This document shows, piece by piece, positions 43,893-53,027 of a stretch of 64,000 bases of DNA. Positions within the stretch are counted from its first letter, which is position 1, and each line of letters begins with the position of its first letter. The notes below the pieces were generated by a model that was given only the letters and a program-made list of their open reading frames with translations, did no database searches and was not told the DNA's origin. The DNA is from Pseudomonadota bacterium. Its GTDB lineage: Bacteria; Pseudomonadota; Gammaproteobacteria; Steroidobacterales; Steroidobacteraceae. Both the position numbers and the translations under genes were made by a program. The stretch covers positions 1-64,000 of the forward strand of contig JAEWBG010000083.1 in the NCBI GenBank assembly GCA_023391335.1. Direction: 5' to 3'.

Positions 43893-45071
43893 ATGATGCA
43901 AGACGTTTTCATTCTTTCGGCACGTCGCACCCCCATCGGAGCATTCCAAGGCGCGCTCGCCCCTCTCTCAGCTCCGCAGCTCGGAGCCATCGCAGCGCAG
44001 GCTGCAATGAATGACGCCAACGTGAGCGGCGACTCACTCGATGAAACCATTTTTGGCTGCGTGCTGAGTGCGGGACTCGGTCAGGCGCCTGCCCGCCAAG
44101 CTGCACTGGCTGCCCGAGTACCGCAGCGCGTGCCGGCCACCACGATCAACAAAATGTGCGGGTCGGGAATGAAGGCCATCATGTTAGGCAGCGACCAAAT
44201 TCGTGCCGGGTCGGCGCAATTGGTACTCGCGGGCGGCCTGGAATCGATGACGAATGCACCTTACTTGCTACCGAAAGCTCGCGCGGGACTGCGCATGGGA
44301 CATGCGGAGCTGCTCGATCACATGTTCTTCGATGGACTGCAGAATCCCTACGACAAGCAACTCATGGGTTATTTCGCCGACGCCACAGCGAAGAAATACG
44401 AATTCACTCGAGAGCAGCAGGATGCCTATGCCGCCGAATCGGTTCGTCGCGCGTTGGCTGCAGTTGAAGCTGGAGCATTCGAACAGGAGATCGCCGCCGC
44501 AACCGTCAAAGATCGCAAGGGCGAGCGTGTGATTAGTAAGGATGAAACTCCCTTCACCTGCGACATCGCCAAGATCTCCACGTTGAAGCCGGCGTTCAAC
44601 AAGGACGGAACGGTGACTGCAGCAAGTTCTTCTTCGATTTCGGACGGTGCCGCGGCACTTGTGCTCGCCGGTTCCGATGCAGTTCGAGCTCATGAGTCAA
44701 AGCCCATCGCACGCATCGTGGGCTATGCATCTTTCGCTCAAGCGCCGGAGTGGTTCACGACGGCTCCCGTCGGCGCGATCAAGAGCGTGATCGAAAAGAC
44801 CGGCTGGAAACTCGATCAAGTCGATCTGTTCGAAGTGAATGAAGCATTCGCGTGCGTCGCGATGGCGGCGATTCACGACCTGCGGCTCGATCCCGCGAAG
44901 GTAAACATCAACGGCGGAGCATGCGCCTTAGGTCATCCGATCGGCGCGACAGGCGCGCGCATCGTGACCACGTTGATTCACTCGCTGAAGCGCACGGGCG
45001 GTAAACGCGGTGTTGCCGCGCTATGCATCGGCGGCGGCGAAGCCACGGCGCTGGCGCTCGAAGTCCTTTAA
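43893..45071 (+). CDS. acetyl-CoA C-acetyltransferase (thiolase)
   Basis: The enzyme cleaves acetoacetyl-CoA to two acetyl-CoA or runs in reverse. The nucleophile Cys89 is in NKMCGSGMKA. The NGGACALGHPIGATGAR block holds the catalytic histidine, and CIGGGEATA the second cysteine. The family-typical EAFA is in VNEAFACVAM. Length 392 aa is normal. An AGGAC lies about ten bases before the second ATG (43896), which may be the true start. With the CoA-transferase near 57-58 kb it would finish leucine or ketone-body breakdown. Confidence 0.95.
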   Translation: MMQDVFILSARRTPIGAFQGALAPLSAPQLGAIAAQAAMNDANVSGDSLDETIFGCVLSAGLGQAPARQAALAARVPQRVPATTINKMCGSGMKAIMLGSDQIRAGSAQLVLAGGLESMTNAPYLLPKARAGLRMGHAELLDHMFFDGLQNPYDKQLMGYFADATAKKYEFTREQQDAYAAESVRRALAAVEAGAFEQEIAAATVKDRKGERVISKDETPFTCDIAKISTLKPAFNKDGTVTAASSSSISDGAAALVLAGSDAVRAHESKPIARIVGYASFAQAPEWFTTAPVGAIKSVIEKTGWKLDQVDLFEVNEAFACVAMAAIHDLRLDPAKVNINGGACALGHPIGATGARIVTTLIHSLKRTGGKRGVAALCIGGGEATALALEVL

Positions 45072-45074
45072 TAG

Positions 45075-45200
45075 AAGAGCAACACAAGGAGCACAAAGAA
45101 AGACAGAGAGCACAGGATTTCAATCGGACGATCCCCCGAGACTTTTCCGTTATGTGATCTTTGTGGCTCTTTGTGCTCTCTGTGTCCGTCTCTCTGTTTT
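45075..45200. repeat. 9-mer word element C (inverted arms)
   Basis: Left arm 45075-45115: ACACAAGGA, GCACAAAGA, AAGACAGAG, AGCACAGG in register. Right arm 45152-45200: TCTTTGTGG, CTCTTTGTG, CTCTCTGTG, TCCGTCTCT. It lies between the convergent thiolase and GntR genes, so it could also terminate transcription. Confidence 0.8.
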
Positions 45201-45204
45201 CCGC

Positions 45205-46023
45205 TTAAACAGAAATCGGCGTATCAGGAGAAATACCCGCCACTTCATAGCCACGCTTGAAATCGCGGACGTGTTTCGACATCCAACGCCGCGCTTCTTC
45301 GGCATTGCGATCGCGAACCGACGCAATGATTTTGCGTTGCGCATCGGCGATGCGAGTTCGCGCCTGCGGCACCATGTCGATCATGCGCGCGAGCGACGTG
45401 CCGAGCGCCTGCGTCAGAGAGTGCTTCGCCAACACTAACACTTGGTTGCGAGCTGCGGCGCCCATCGCCTCGAAGAATGCGGCCACCAATTCCACGGCAT
45501 TGGGATCGCCGTGCGGTGAATTGACGAACGCATCGCTCGCCTTCTGTAACGCTTCAAGATCGCCTGCCGTCCTTCTCGCAGCCGCCAACGCGGCGACTTC
45601 AGGCTCGATCACCATCATCGCCTCCCACACGTCCACGAAGCGCACGTCATGCAGAACCAAGGCGTGGCGCATACCGGAGCCGAACTTCTCTAGCTCGGGT
45701 CGACTGACGACCAAGCGCTTCGATCCGCGCCGGCGAGCGACCAGTCCGGCACTCTCGAGCTGACGCAATGCTTCGCGGACCGTCGAACGATGTACTTGGA
45801 ATTGCTCGGCGAGATCGTTCTCGGGCGGCAGCAAATCTCCGTCCCGTAACTCGCGCGCCAATATCTTGGCCTCGATCGCGCTCGACACGCGCGTATACGC
45901 GGGCTCGCGCTCGACCGGCTCGAACAACCGCGGCGCTGCCTCGAACAGCGGCGGCGCACTCGTTCGCGTGGCCGTGCGGCGCTGCAACGACGTAGGCGAT
46001 TTGGATACAGATTTGGCGCGCAT
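45205..46023 (-). CDS. GntR-family regulator with FCD domain
   Basis: The N-terminal winged helix-turn-helix is typical of GntR (LLPPENDLAEQFQVHRSTVREALRQLE-type segment near 65-90). The C-terminal FCD domain (FadR subfamily) is all helical with acidic/histidine metal or ligand residues. ATG 46023 gives 272 aa; a TTG at 46050 would lie inside the operator palindrome and is disfavoured. It diverges from the acyl-CoA dehydrogenase operon, which it probably controls. Pseudomonas leucine operons use a MerR-type LiuR instead. Confidence 0.9.
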   Translation of the reverse strand: MRAKSVSKSPTSLQRRTATRTSAPPLFEAAPRLFEPVEREPAYTRVSSAIEAKILARELRDGDLLPPENDLAEQFQVHRSTVREALRQLESAGLVARRRGSKRLVVSRPELEKFGSGMRHALVLHDVRFVDVWEAMMVIEPEVAALAAARRTAGDLEALQKASDAFVNSPHGDPNAVELVAAFFEAMGAAARNQVLVLAKHSLTQALGTSLARMIDMVPQARTRIADAQRKIIASVRDRNAEEARRWMSKHVRDFKRGYEVAGISPDTPISV

Positions 46024-46038
46024 TTGACTCTCGGTCGG

Positions 46039-46051
46039 ATTGTCGGACAAT
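46039..46051. promoter_or_regulatory. probable GntR/FCD operator between gntR and ivd
   Basis: ATTGTC-G-GACAAT is a perfect 13-bp palindrome. Its core TTGTCGGACAA (46040-46050) fits the TNGTNNNACNA pattern of FadR-subfamily operators. A second half-site GGACAA follows at 46053-46058. It lies 16 bases from the gntR ATG and 36 from the ivd ATG, so one site could control both genes. Confidence 0.65.
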
Positions 46052-46086
46052 AGGACAACTTTCTCAACCCCGTACGGGTGAGCCGC

Positions 46087-47244
46087 ATGGAAGACTTCGA
46101 TTTCGGATTGGGCGAAGACATCGACACACTGCGCGCCACCGTCGCCGCGTTTGCGCAGGAGCGCATCGCACCCATGGCCGCACAGATCGATCGCGACAAT
46201 CGCTTTCCGCGCGAGTTGTGGCCGAAGATGGGCGAGCTTGGGCTGCTAGGCATCACCGTGGACGAATCATTGGGCGGGTCCGGCATGGGCTATCTCGCCC
46301 ACGTGGTGGCGATGGAGGAAATCAGCCGCGCGTCCGCGTCGGTCGGTCTTTCTTATGGCGCGCATTCCAATCTTTGCGTCAATCAACTGCGTCGCTGGGG
46401 AACTGCCGAACAGAAGGCACGTTACCTGCCCAAGTTGATTTCGGGCGAGCACGTTGGCGCCTTAGCGATGAGCGAGCCCGGCGCGGGCTCGGACGTTGTC
46501 GGAATGCGCACTCGCGCGGATCGGCAAGACGATGCGTACATTCTCAATGGCAACAAAATGTGGATCACGAATGGCCCTGAGGCCGATGTTCTCGTGGTCT
46601 ACGCCACGATCGATCCGCAACTCAGCGCCCGCGGTATTACTGCATTCATCATCGAGCGCGGCATGGCGGGCTTCAGCACTGCACAGAAGTTAGACAAGTT
46701 GGGCATGCGCGGATCCGACACGTGCGAGTTGGTGTTCGAGAACTGCCGCGTACCGGCAAGCCAAGTGCTCCATCACGAAGGCATGGGTGCGGAAGTCTTG
46801 ATGAGCGGTTTGGACTACGAGCGAGTCGTACTTGCCGGTGGTCCCCTGGGAATCATGCGCGCTTGCATGGACACGGTTCTGCCCTACTTACACGAACGCA
46901 AACAATTCGGCAGACCGATCGGCACATTCCAGCTCATGCAGGCGAAGGTTGCCGATATGTACACCGGCATGAATGCCTGCCGCGCCTACGTGTACTCAGT
47001 AGCGCATGCATGCGATCGCGGACGCATCACGCGATTCGATGCGGCGGGCTGCATTTTGCAGGCGTCCGAGCGTGCAACATGGATGGCCCTCCAGGCAATT
47101 CAGTCATTGGGCGGCAACGGCTACATCAATGAATATGCGACGGGACGCTTGCTGCGCGATGCGAAACTCTATGAGATCGGCGCCGGCACTAGCGAAATTC
47201 GCCGCATGTTGATCGGCAGGGAAATCTTCGAGGCGACCGCATGA
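46087..47244 (+). CDS. liuA: isovaleryl-CoA dehydrogenase-like acyl-CoA dehydrogenase
   Basis: This FAD enzyme oxidises isovaleryl-CoA to 3-methylcrotonyl-CoA and passes electrons to ETF. GLDYERVVLAGGPLGIM matches the isovaleryl-CoA dehydrogenase branch, which places its catalytic glutamate in the ER-xVLAGGP segment. Other blocks: ALAMSEPGAGSDVVGMRT, GNKMWITNGPEAD, QSLGGNGYINEYATGR. From ATG 46087 it has 385 aa; a GTG at 46078 is possible. It overlaps mccB by four bases, giving a coupled liu-type operon. Confidence 0.9.
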   Translation: MEDFDFGLGEDIDTLRATVAAFAQERIAPMAAQIDRDNRFPRELWPKMGELGLLGITVDESLGGSGMGYLAHVVAMEEISRASASVGLSYGAHSNLCVNQLRRWGTAEQKARYLPKLISGEHVGALAMSEPGAGSDVVGMRTRADRQDDAYILNGNKMWITNGPEADVLVVYATIDPQLSARGITAFIIERGMAGFSTAQKLDKLGMRGSDTCELVFENCRVPASQVLHHEGMGAEVLMSGLDYERVVLAGGPLGIMRACMDTVLPYLHERKQFGRPIGTFQLMQAKVADMYTGMNACRAYVYSVAHACDRGRITRFDAAGCILQASERATWMALQAIQSLGGNGYINEYATGRLLRDAKLYEIGAGTSEIRRMLIGREIFEATA

Positions 47245-48845
47245 TCGAATCGCGTATCGATCCGAACTCCGAAAGCTTCCACACGAACGCATCGTACATG
47301 CGAGCGTTGGCGGACGAACTCAAACAGCGCCTTGAAATCGCAGCGCTCGGCGGAGGCGAGGACGCCCGCAAGAAGCACGCTTCTCGCGGTAAGTTGCTGC
47401 CGCGCGATCGCATCGCGACGTTACTGGATCCAGGCAGTCCGTTCTTGGAGCTTTCGCCGCTTGCGGCGGACGGAATGTACGACGGCGGTGCACCTGGCGC
47501 CGGCATCCTCACCGGCATCGGCCGCATTCACGGCCGGGACGTCGTGGTCGTCGCGAACGATGCCACCGTTAAGGGCGGCACGTATTTTCCAATGACGGTC
47601 AAGAAGCATCTCAGAGCGCAGGAAGTCGCGACAGAGAATTGCCTGCCGTGCATCTATCTCGTCGACTCCGGCGGCGCATTCTTGCCGCTGCAAGACGAAG
47701 TGTTTCCCGATCGCGATCACTTCGGCCGCATCTTCTTCAATCAAGCGCGGCTCTCAGCGGCTGGAATCACGCAGCTCGCAGTCGTAATGGGTTCGTGCAC
47801 CGCGGGAGGCGCTTATGTGCCCGCGATGTGCGACGAAGCCATCATCGTCAAGAAGCAAGGCACGATTTTTCTCGGCGGACCGCCGCTGGTCCGCGCGGCA
47901 ACGGGTGAAGTAGTCGATGCGGAATCGCTTGGCGGAGGCGATGTCCACACGCGCATCTCGGGTGTCGCCGATCATCTCGCCGAGAACGATGCCGATGCCT
48001 TGGCCATTGCTCGCGAGGCCGTGCGTCAATTCGCAGCACCCCGAGCGCCGTGGCTGCAACGAGTTGAGCCCCGCCCACCCGCCTACGATCCGCAAGAACT
48101 CTACGGGATCATTCCCCGCGACACCCGCTACCCCTATGACGTTCGCGAAATCATCGCGCGGCTCGTCGATGGCTCGGAATTTCACGAATTCAAAGCGCTG
48201 TACGGCAAAACGTTGGTATGCGGGTTCGCACACTTGGATGGCTATCCAATCGCAATCGTCGCGAACAACGGCATCCTGTTTTCAGAGTCCGCAGTCAAGG
48301 GTGCTCACTTCATCCAACTTGCGAATCGACGCGGCGTACCGCTCGTCTTTCTACAGAACATCACCGGCTTCATGGTCGGAAAGAAGTTCGAGCACGGCGG
48401 CATTGCGAAGGACGGCGCAAAGATGGTCAATGCGGTCGCGTGTTCGCGGGTGCCGAAGTACACGGTGATCATCGGCGGCTCATTCGGTGCGGGCAATTAC
48501 GCGATGTGTGGACGAGCCTATTCACCAAGATTCATGTGGACTTGGCCGAATGCGCGCATCTCAGTGATGGGTGGCGAACAAGCAGCGCAAGTGCTCGCGA
48601 CCGTGCGCAGCGATGGATACAAAGCGCGCGGCGAGTCATGGGTCGAGGCTGACAAGCAGAGTTTCATCGAGGAGATCCGCGGGCAGTACGAGGCTCAAGG
48701 GAATCCTTACTACGCGACCGCGCGCTTATGGGATGACGGCGTTATCGATCCCATCGATACGCGACGCGTGTTATCGCAAGCGATTGCGGCTGCGATGAAC
48801 GGCCCAGAGCCTGGCGACGAGCGTTACGGCGTGTTCCGGATGTAG
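47241..48845 (+). CDS. liuB: methylcrotonyl-CoA carboxylase carboxyltransferase subunit
   Basis: This non-biotinylated subunit moves the carboxyl group from biotin to 3-methylcrotonyl-CoA. The two carboxyltransferase halves are visible: YLVDSGGAFLPLQDEVFPD and MGSCTAGGAYVPAMCDE in the first, FLQNITGFMVGKKFE and GGSFGAGNYAMCGRAY in the second. Length 534 aa matches MCC-beta (liuB/mccB). It overlaps liuA by four bases. The biotin-containing partner liuD/mccA is not in the window. Geranyl-CoA carboxylase beta is a less likely alternative. Confidence 0.93.
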   Translation: MIESRIDPNSESFHTNASYMRALADELKQRLEIAALGGGEDARKKHASRGKLLPRDRIATLLDPGSPFLELSPLAADGMYDGGAPGAGILTGIGRIHGRDVVVVANDATVKGGTYFPMTVKKHLRAQEVATENCLPCIYLVDSGGAFLPLQDEVFPDRDHFGRIFFNQARLSAAGITQLAVVMGSCTAGGAYVPAMCDEAIIVKKQGTIFLGGPPLVRAATGEVVDAESLGGGDVHTRISGVADHLAENDADALAIAREAVRQFAAPRAPWLQRVEPRPPAYDPQELYGIIPRDTRYPYDVREIIARLVDGSEFHEFKALYGKTLVCGFAHLDGYPIAIVANNGILFSESAVKGAHFIQLANRRGVPLVFLQNITGFMVGKKFEHGGIAKDGAKMVNAVACSRVPKYTVIIGGSFGAGNYAMCGRAYSPRFMWTWPNARISVMGGEQAAQVLATVRSDGYKARGESWVEADKQSFIEEIRGQYEAQGNPYYATARLWDDGVIDPIDTRRVLSQAIAAAMNGPEPGDERYGVFRM

Positions 48846-48854
48846 AGAGAAAAC

Positions 48855-49634
48855 ATGCTCACCCAAAGCATCGACGCTCGCGGGATTGCGACACTGACGC
48901 TCAATCGACCCGAGAAGCACAATGCACTTGATGGGCAAACCATCACCGAACTGCACGATGCGCTGCAGTCACTTCGACAGCGAGCCGATCTTCGAGCCCT
49001 TGTTGTGACCGGCGCCGGCCAGAGTTTTTGTGCGGGCGCGGATCTTGTGCACATGCGATCCATGCTCAGTGCGTCCGAAGCCGAGAATCGAGAAGATGCG
49101 CGTGCGTTGGCGGAATGCTTGCGACTGCTCAATGAATTTGACCGGCCTGTCATCGCAAAGGTGAACGGCAACACCTTCGGGGGTGGCATTGGATTGATCT
49201 CATGTGCAGACGTCGCCATCGCCGTCGATACCGCCCAGTTCGCGCTCAGCGAAGTCCGCTTGGGTCTTGTGCCCGCGACCATTTCCCCTTACGTCGTCGC
49301 CGCGATGGGTGCAAGGCAATCGCGTAGATGGTTCGTCACCGGGGAGAGCTTCGATGCCCATACTGCTCGCGCGATCGGCCTGGTCCACATTGTGTCCGCG
49401 CCCGCCCAACTGGATCAGACCTTGGAACAACAGATCCAATTGATCCTGCGCGCTGGACCGACCGCGGCGAAGGAAGCGAAGCGTCTGGTGCGCACCGTCC
49501 AAGGAAACGTCGATTTCGACGCCATGGTGGCGAGTACTGCGGAACTTCTTGCCCGGCTGCGCGTGAGCCAAGAAGGACAGGAAGGCGTTAGCGCCTTTTT
49601 GGAACGCCGCAAACCATCCTGGCATGAGCGCTAG
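48855..49634 (+). CDS. liuC: enoyl-CoA hydratase family (methylglutaconyl-CoA hydratase-like)
   Basis: The crotonase oxyanion hole is at GAGQSFCAGADLVHM, and a second block GNTFGGGIGLISCADVAIA follows. SEVRLGLVPATISPYVVAAMG fits hydratases active on methylglutaconyl-CoA (LiuC/AUH). Length 259 aa. It starts nine bases after liuB. The role is inferred from operon position. Confidence 0.88.
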   Translation: MLTQSIDARGIATLTLNRPEKHNALDGQTITELHDALQSLRQRADLRALVVTGAGQSFCAGADLVHMRSMLSASEAENREDARALAECLRLLNEFDRPVIAKVNGNTFGGGIGLISCADVAIAVDTAQFALSEVRLGLVPATISPYVVAAMGARQSRRWFVTGESFDAHTARAIGLVHIVSAPAQLDQTLEQQIQLILRAGPTAAKEAKRLVRTVQGNVDFDAMVASTAELLARLRVSQEGQEGVSAFLERRKPSWHER

Positions 49635-49691
49635 CTTTGTCCACCGGATTCGAAGCCGCTAACATCCGCCGCTCGCTTTAAAGCTCACACC

Positions 49692-50453
49692 ATGCAGCTC
49701 CAAGACAAACTCGCGGTCATCACCGGTAGCGGGCGCGGAATTGGGCGCGCGATGGCCCTCGCCTTCGCAGCCAAGAAATGCAATTTGATGCTGGTCGACC
49801 TGAACACACAGGATCTCGAGCGCACGCAATCGGAATGCGAGGACTTCGGCGTGCGCGTCTTGACGGCGCACTGCAACGTAGCGGAAGAGCACTCAATCGC
49901 AGCCGCGGTCGATACCGCCATCGAAGAGTTCGAACGGCTGGATGTGATGATCAACAATGCCGGCATCACCCGCGATGCGCTTCTCGTCAAAGCGAAAGAC
50001 AGCACGGTGTTGGACCGTATGACCCTCGACCAATGGCGCAGCGTGATTGACGTCAATCTCACCGGTGTATTTCTGGGCGGCCGCGAAGCCGCGACGCGCA
50101 TGATCCAAGCTGGAAACGGTGGGGTCATCATCAACGTATCTAGCATCTCGCGCGCAGGCAATGCAGGACAAACCAACTATTCGGCTGCGAAAGCCGGAGT
50201 GGATGCCATGACTGTCGTATGGGCAAAAGAACTCGCTCGTTACGGCATTCGCACAGGCGCCATCGCGCCTGGCTTCACGCGGACCGAGATTCTCGATGCA
50301 ATGAAGCCGGAGATGATCGAACGCGCGCTCGCAGCAGCCCCGCTGAAGCGGATGGCCGAGCCCGCTGAGATTGCGCAGGCTGCCATCTTCATCGCGGAGA
50401 ACGACTACTTTTCCGGTCGCATCATCGAAGTGGACGGCGCTCAACGCTTGTGA
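49692..50453 (+). CDS. short-chain dehydrogenase/reductase (FabG-like)
   Basis: Classic SDR: cofactor motif TGSGRGIG at 11-18, NNAG, and the active-site Ser with YxxxK (YSAAKAG). 253 aa. Similar to 3-oxoacyl-ACP/CoA reductases. It starts 57 bases after the liuC-like gene and nine bases before a second SDR. A role in 3-ketoacyl-CoA reduction during branched-chain catabolism is likely but substrate is unproven. Confidence 0.88.
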   Translation: MQLQDKLAVITGSGRGIGRAMALAFAAKKCNLMLVDLNTQDLERTQSECEDFGVRVLTAHCNVAEEHSIAAAVDTAIEEFERLDVMINNAGITRDALLVKAKDSTVLDRMTLDQWRSVIDVNLTGVFLGGREAATRMIQAGNGGVIINVSSISRAGNAGQTNYSAAKAGVDAMTVVWAKELARYGIRTGAIAPGFTRTEILDAMKPEMIERALAAAPLKRMAEPAEIAQAAIFIAENDYFSGRIIEVDGAQRL

Positions 50454-50462
50454 GGAGGAGCT

Positions 50463-51230
50463 ATGCAACTCAGCGACATCAAAGCGGTGATTACAGGCGG
50501 CGCTTCAGGGTTGGGTCACGCTGTCGCGCAAAAACTCGTAGAACACGGCGCGCAGGTCGCCCTACTGGATGTGAATGAAGAGCACGGCGAAGCGGCGGCG
50601 CGCGAACTCGGGCGCTTTGCTCATTTCGTGCGTGTCGATGTGACCGATGAGGGCGCGGTCAATGCGGCCGTTAGTGAAGCTGCCCAAATGATGGGTGGCA
50701 TCAACCTCGCCGTGAATTGCGCTGGCGTCGCTTGGCCGCGGCGCCTCATCAATAAAGAAGGGCCGATGCCGGGCGACTTCTTTCGCAAAGTGATCGAAAT
50801 CAACTTGATCGGCACCTTGCTGGTCACCAAAGCTGCCGTCGAAGCGATGCAGAAGAATGCGCCCAATGCCGAGGGCGAACGCGGTGTGATCGTGATGACT
50901 GCGTCAGTCGCCGCATTCGACGGGCAGATCGGACAAGTCGCCTACTCTGCCTCCAAAGGCGGCGTCGTCGGAATGACGTTGCCCATGGCACGCGATCTCG
51001 CATCGAGCGGCATTCGAGTGATGACGATCGCGCCGGGCATCTTCAAAACGCCCATGATGGCCTCGCTTCCGCAAGAGGCACAGGATTCCTTGGGCAAACA
51101 AGTGCCCTTCCCTCCTCGGCTTGGCCGCCCGGAAGAATATGCCGCGCTCGTTGCTCACATCTGTGAGAACTCGATGCTCAATGGCGAATGCATTCGGTTG
51201 GATGGTGCGATTCGCATGGCACCGAGATAG
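50463..51230 (+). CDS. SDR resembling 3-hydroxy-2-methylbutyryl-CoA dehydrogenase (HSD10 type)
   Basis: The sequence begins AVITGGASGLGHAVAQKLVE (cofactor), carries NCAG, and has YSASKGG as active site. The segments TASVAAFDGQIGQVAYSASKGGVVG-like and PMARDLASSGIRVMTIAPGIFKTPM are typical of the HSD17B10/type II hydroxyacyl-CoA dehydrogenases. 255 aa. The upstream GGAGGAG at the end of the previous SDR gives a strong ribosome site. This would serve isoleucine as well as fatty acyl breakdown, broadening the operon beyond leucine. Confidence 0.88.
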   Translation: MQLSDIKAVITGGASGLGHAVAQKLVEHGAQVALLDVNEEHGEAAARELGRFAHFVRVDVTDEGAVNAAVSEAAQMMGGINLAVNCAGVAWPRRLINKEGPMPGDFFRKVIEINLIGTLLVTKAAVEAMQKNAPNAEGERGVIVMTASVAAFDGQIGQVAYSASKGGVVGMTLPMARDLASSGIRVMTIAPGIFKTPMMASLPQEAQDSLGKQVPFPPRLGRPEEYAALVAHICENSMLNGECIRLDGAIRMAPR

Positions 51231-51235
51231 GAGCG

Positions 51236-51386
51236 AAAAATCTCCACGGAGACCACGGAGCTAGAAATCTGGAAACGACGCTGATCCAGAATAGGGTCAT
51301 CAGATTTTCTCTCGTGCTATGGCCGTGCTCCGTCCACAATATGCATTCCTAACTCCGTGTACTCTGTGTACTCCGTGGAAATTCTT
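51236..51386. repeat. 9-mer word element D (inverted arms)
   Basis: Left arm 51236-51268: CCACGGAGA, CCACGGAGC. Right arm 51350-51386: ACTCCGTGT, ACTCTGTGT, ACTCCGTGG. The arms enclose about 80 bases of unique sequence and sit between the second SDR and the ETF-QO gene on the same strand. Confidence 0.85.
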
Positions 51387-51402
51387 TGTTTCGTCTTAAG
51401 AC

Positions 51403-53016
51403 ATGACTGACCGCGAAATCATGCAATACGACGCCGTGATCGTCGGCGGCGGTCCGGCCGGATTGGCATGCGCCATTCGGCTCAAGCAACTGCGCAGCGA
51501 CATGAATATCTGCGTTTTGGAGAAAGGCTCGGCAATCGGCGCGCATTCCCTCTCGGGAGCCGTGCTAGAACCCGGCCCGCTCGAGAAGCTGCTGCCGAAC
51601 TGGCGAACGGAATACACGGGAATGAAAGTGCCGGCGGCATCTGACGATGTGCGCCTGATGACACCGACCGGCTCCTTCAAGTTGCCGGATTGGGCGGTAC
51701 GTCTGTCGCCCATGAACAACCATGGCAACTTCATCATCTCGCTCGGTCAACTCACGCCCTGGTTGGCGCAACAAGCTGAGCAGCTTGGTGTAGAGGTGTT
51801 TCCCGGCTTCGCAGCCGCGGAGGCGGTGTTCGATGAAGCAGGCGCGGTCAAAGGTGTGCGAACCGGCGACATGGGCTTGAACAAGGACGGCACGCCGGGT
51901 CCGAACTACACGGCAGGCGTGGAAATTCATGCTCCAATCACGATCCTCGCCGAAGGTTCGCGAGGCTCCGTCACCAAACAACTCACCAACAAGTTCAATC
52001 TGCGCGATGGAGTCGATCCGCCGACGTTCGGACTGGGCTTCAAAGAACTTTGGCAATTACCACCCGGCCGTGTGCAGCCTGGCCGGATCGAACACGCATT
52101 CGGCTGGCCTCTCGACACCCACACCTACGGCGGCAGTTTCCTCTATCACCTCGACAACGACCGTGTGTACGTCGGTTATGTGGTCGGTTTGAATTACGAG
52201 GATCCGCGGCTGAAGTTGTTCGAAGTGTTTCAACAGTTCAAACATCATCCTCGAGTGAAAGCACTGCTCGAGGGTGGCGAAATTCTTTCTGCGGGCGCGC
52301 GCACGATCAACGCAGGCGGGTATCAATCTTTACCGAAGCTCGACATGCCCGGAGCAATGTTGATCGGAGATACTGCAGGTACGCTGAACGTATTCAAGAT
52401 CAAAGGCATTCACCAAGCGATTCGCAGTGGGGTGCTCGCTGCCGAGCACATTGCCGAGAAAGGCGAAGCCAAAGGCTTCGATGCTCGTTGGCGCGCATCC
52501 GAAGGGCACGACGAGCTGCGCATGGTTCGCAACTTCAAACCTGCTTTCAAGCAAGGTTTGTATTTCGCCATGGCCAACGCGGGACTGGAATCACTACTCA
52601 AAGGTCGGACTCCCTGGACTTTGCGCAATCACGCGGACTGGTCCGCGCTGAGAAAACTAGACGAATACGAGTCGCCCGATCGCCATTGGGTCGAGCGCAC
52701 GTTGCCGCCTCGCGATCGTGTGGCATCGGTTTTCTTCGCCGGCAATGTTCACGACGAATCGCAGCCCGTGCATCTCAAAGTGCATGACACCTCGATCTGC
52801 ATCAATCGATGCACGGTCGAATACGGCAACCCTTGCGAGAGATTTTGCCCGGCGGGCGTCTACGAAATGGTTGAAGATGGCGCCGGCGGCAAGCGACTGC
52901 AGATCAACGCCGCCAACTGCGTGCATTGCAAAGCGTGCGACATCAAAGATCCGTACGAAATCATCACTTGGACGACGCCCGAAGGCGGATCCGGCCCTAA
53001 CTACCAGAACCTTTAA
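51403..53016 (+). CDS. electron transfer flavoprotein-ubiquinone oxidoreductase
   Basis: ETF-QO links acyl-CoA dehydrogenases to the respiratory chain. The FAD motif is AVIVGGGPAGLACAIRL. C-terminal [4Fe-4S] ligands lie in NPCERFCPAGVYE and NCVHCKACDIKDP. Length 537 aa is normal. Its place after two acyl-CoA dehydrogenase-linked operons fits. etfA and etfB are not in the window. Confidence 0.95.
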   Translation: MTDREIMQYDAVIVGGGPAGLACAIRLKQLRSDMNICVLEKGSAIGAHSLSGAVLEPGPLEKLLPNWRTEYTGMKVPAASDDVRLMTPTGSFKLPDWAVRLSPMNNHGNFIISLGQLTPWLAQQAEQLGVEVFPGFAAAEAVFDEAGAVKGVRTGDMGLNKDGTPGPNYTAGVEIHAPITILAEGSRGSVTKQLTNKFNLRDGVDPPTFGLGFKELWQLPPGRVQPGRIEHAFGWPLDTHTYGGSFLYHLDNDRVYVGYVVGLNYEDPRLKLFEVFQQFKHHPRVKALLEGGEILSAGARTINAGGYQSLPKLDMPGAMLIGDTAGTLNVFKIKGIHQAIRSGVLAAEHIAEKGEAKGFDARWRASEGHDELRMVRNFKPAFKQGLYFAMANAGLESLLKGRTPWTLRNHADWSALRKLDEYESPDRHWVERTLPPRDRVASVFFAGNVHDESQPVHLKVHDTSICINRCTVEYGNPCERFCPAGVYEMVEDGAGGKRLQINAANCVHCKACDIKDPYEIITWTTPEGGSGPNYQNL

Positions 53017-53027
53017 GAATCCACCGC

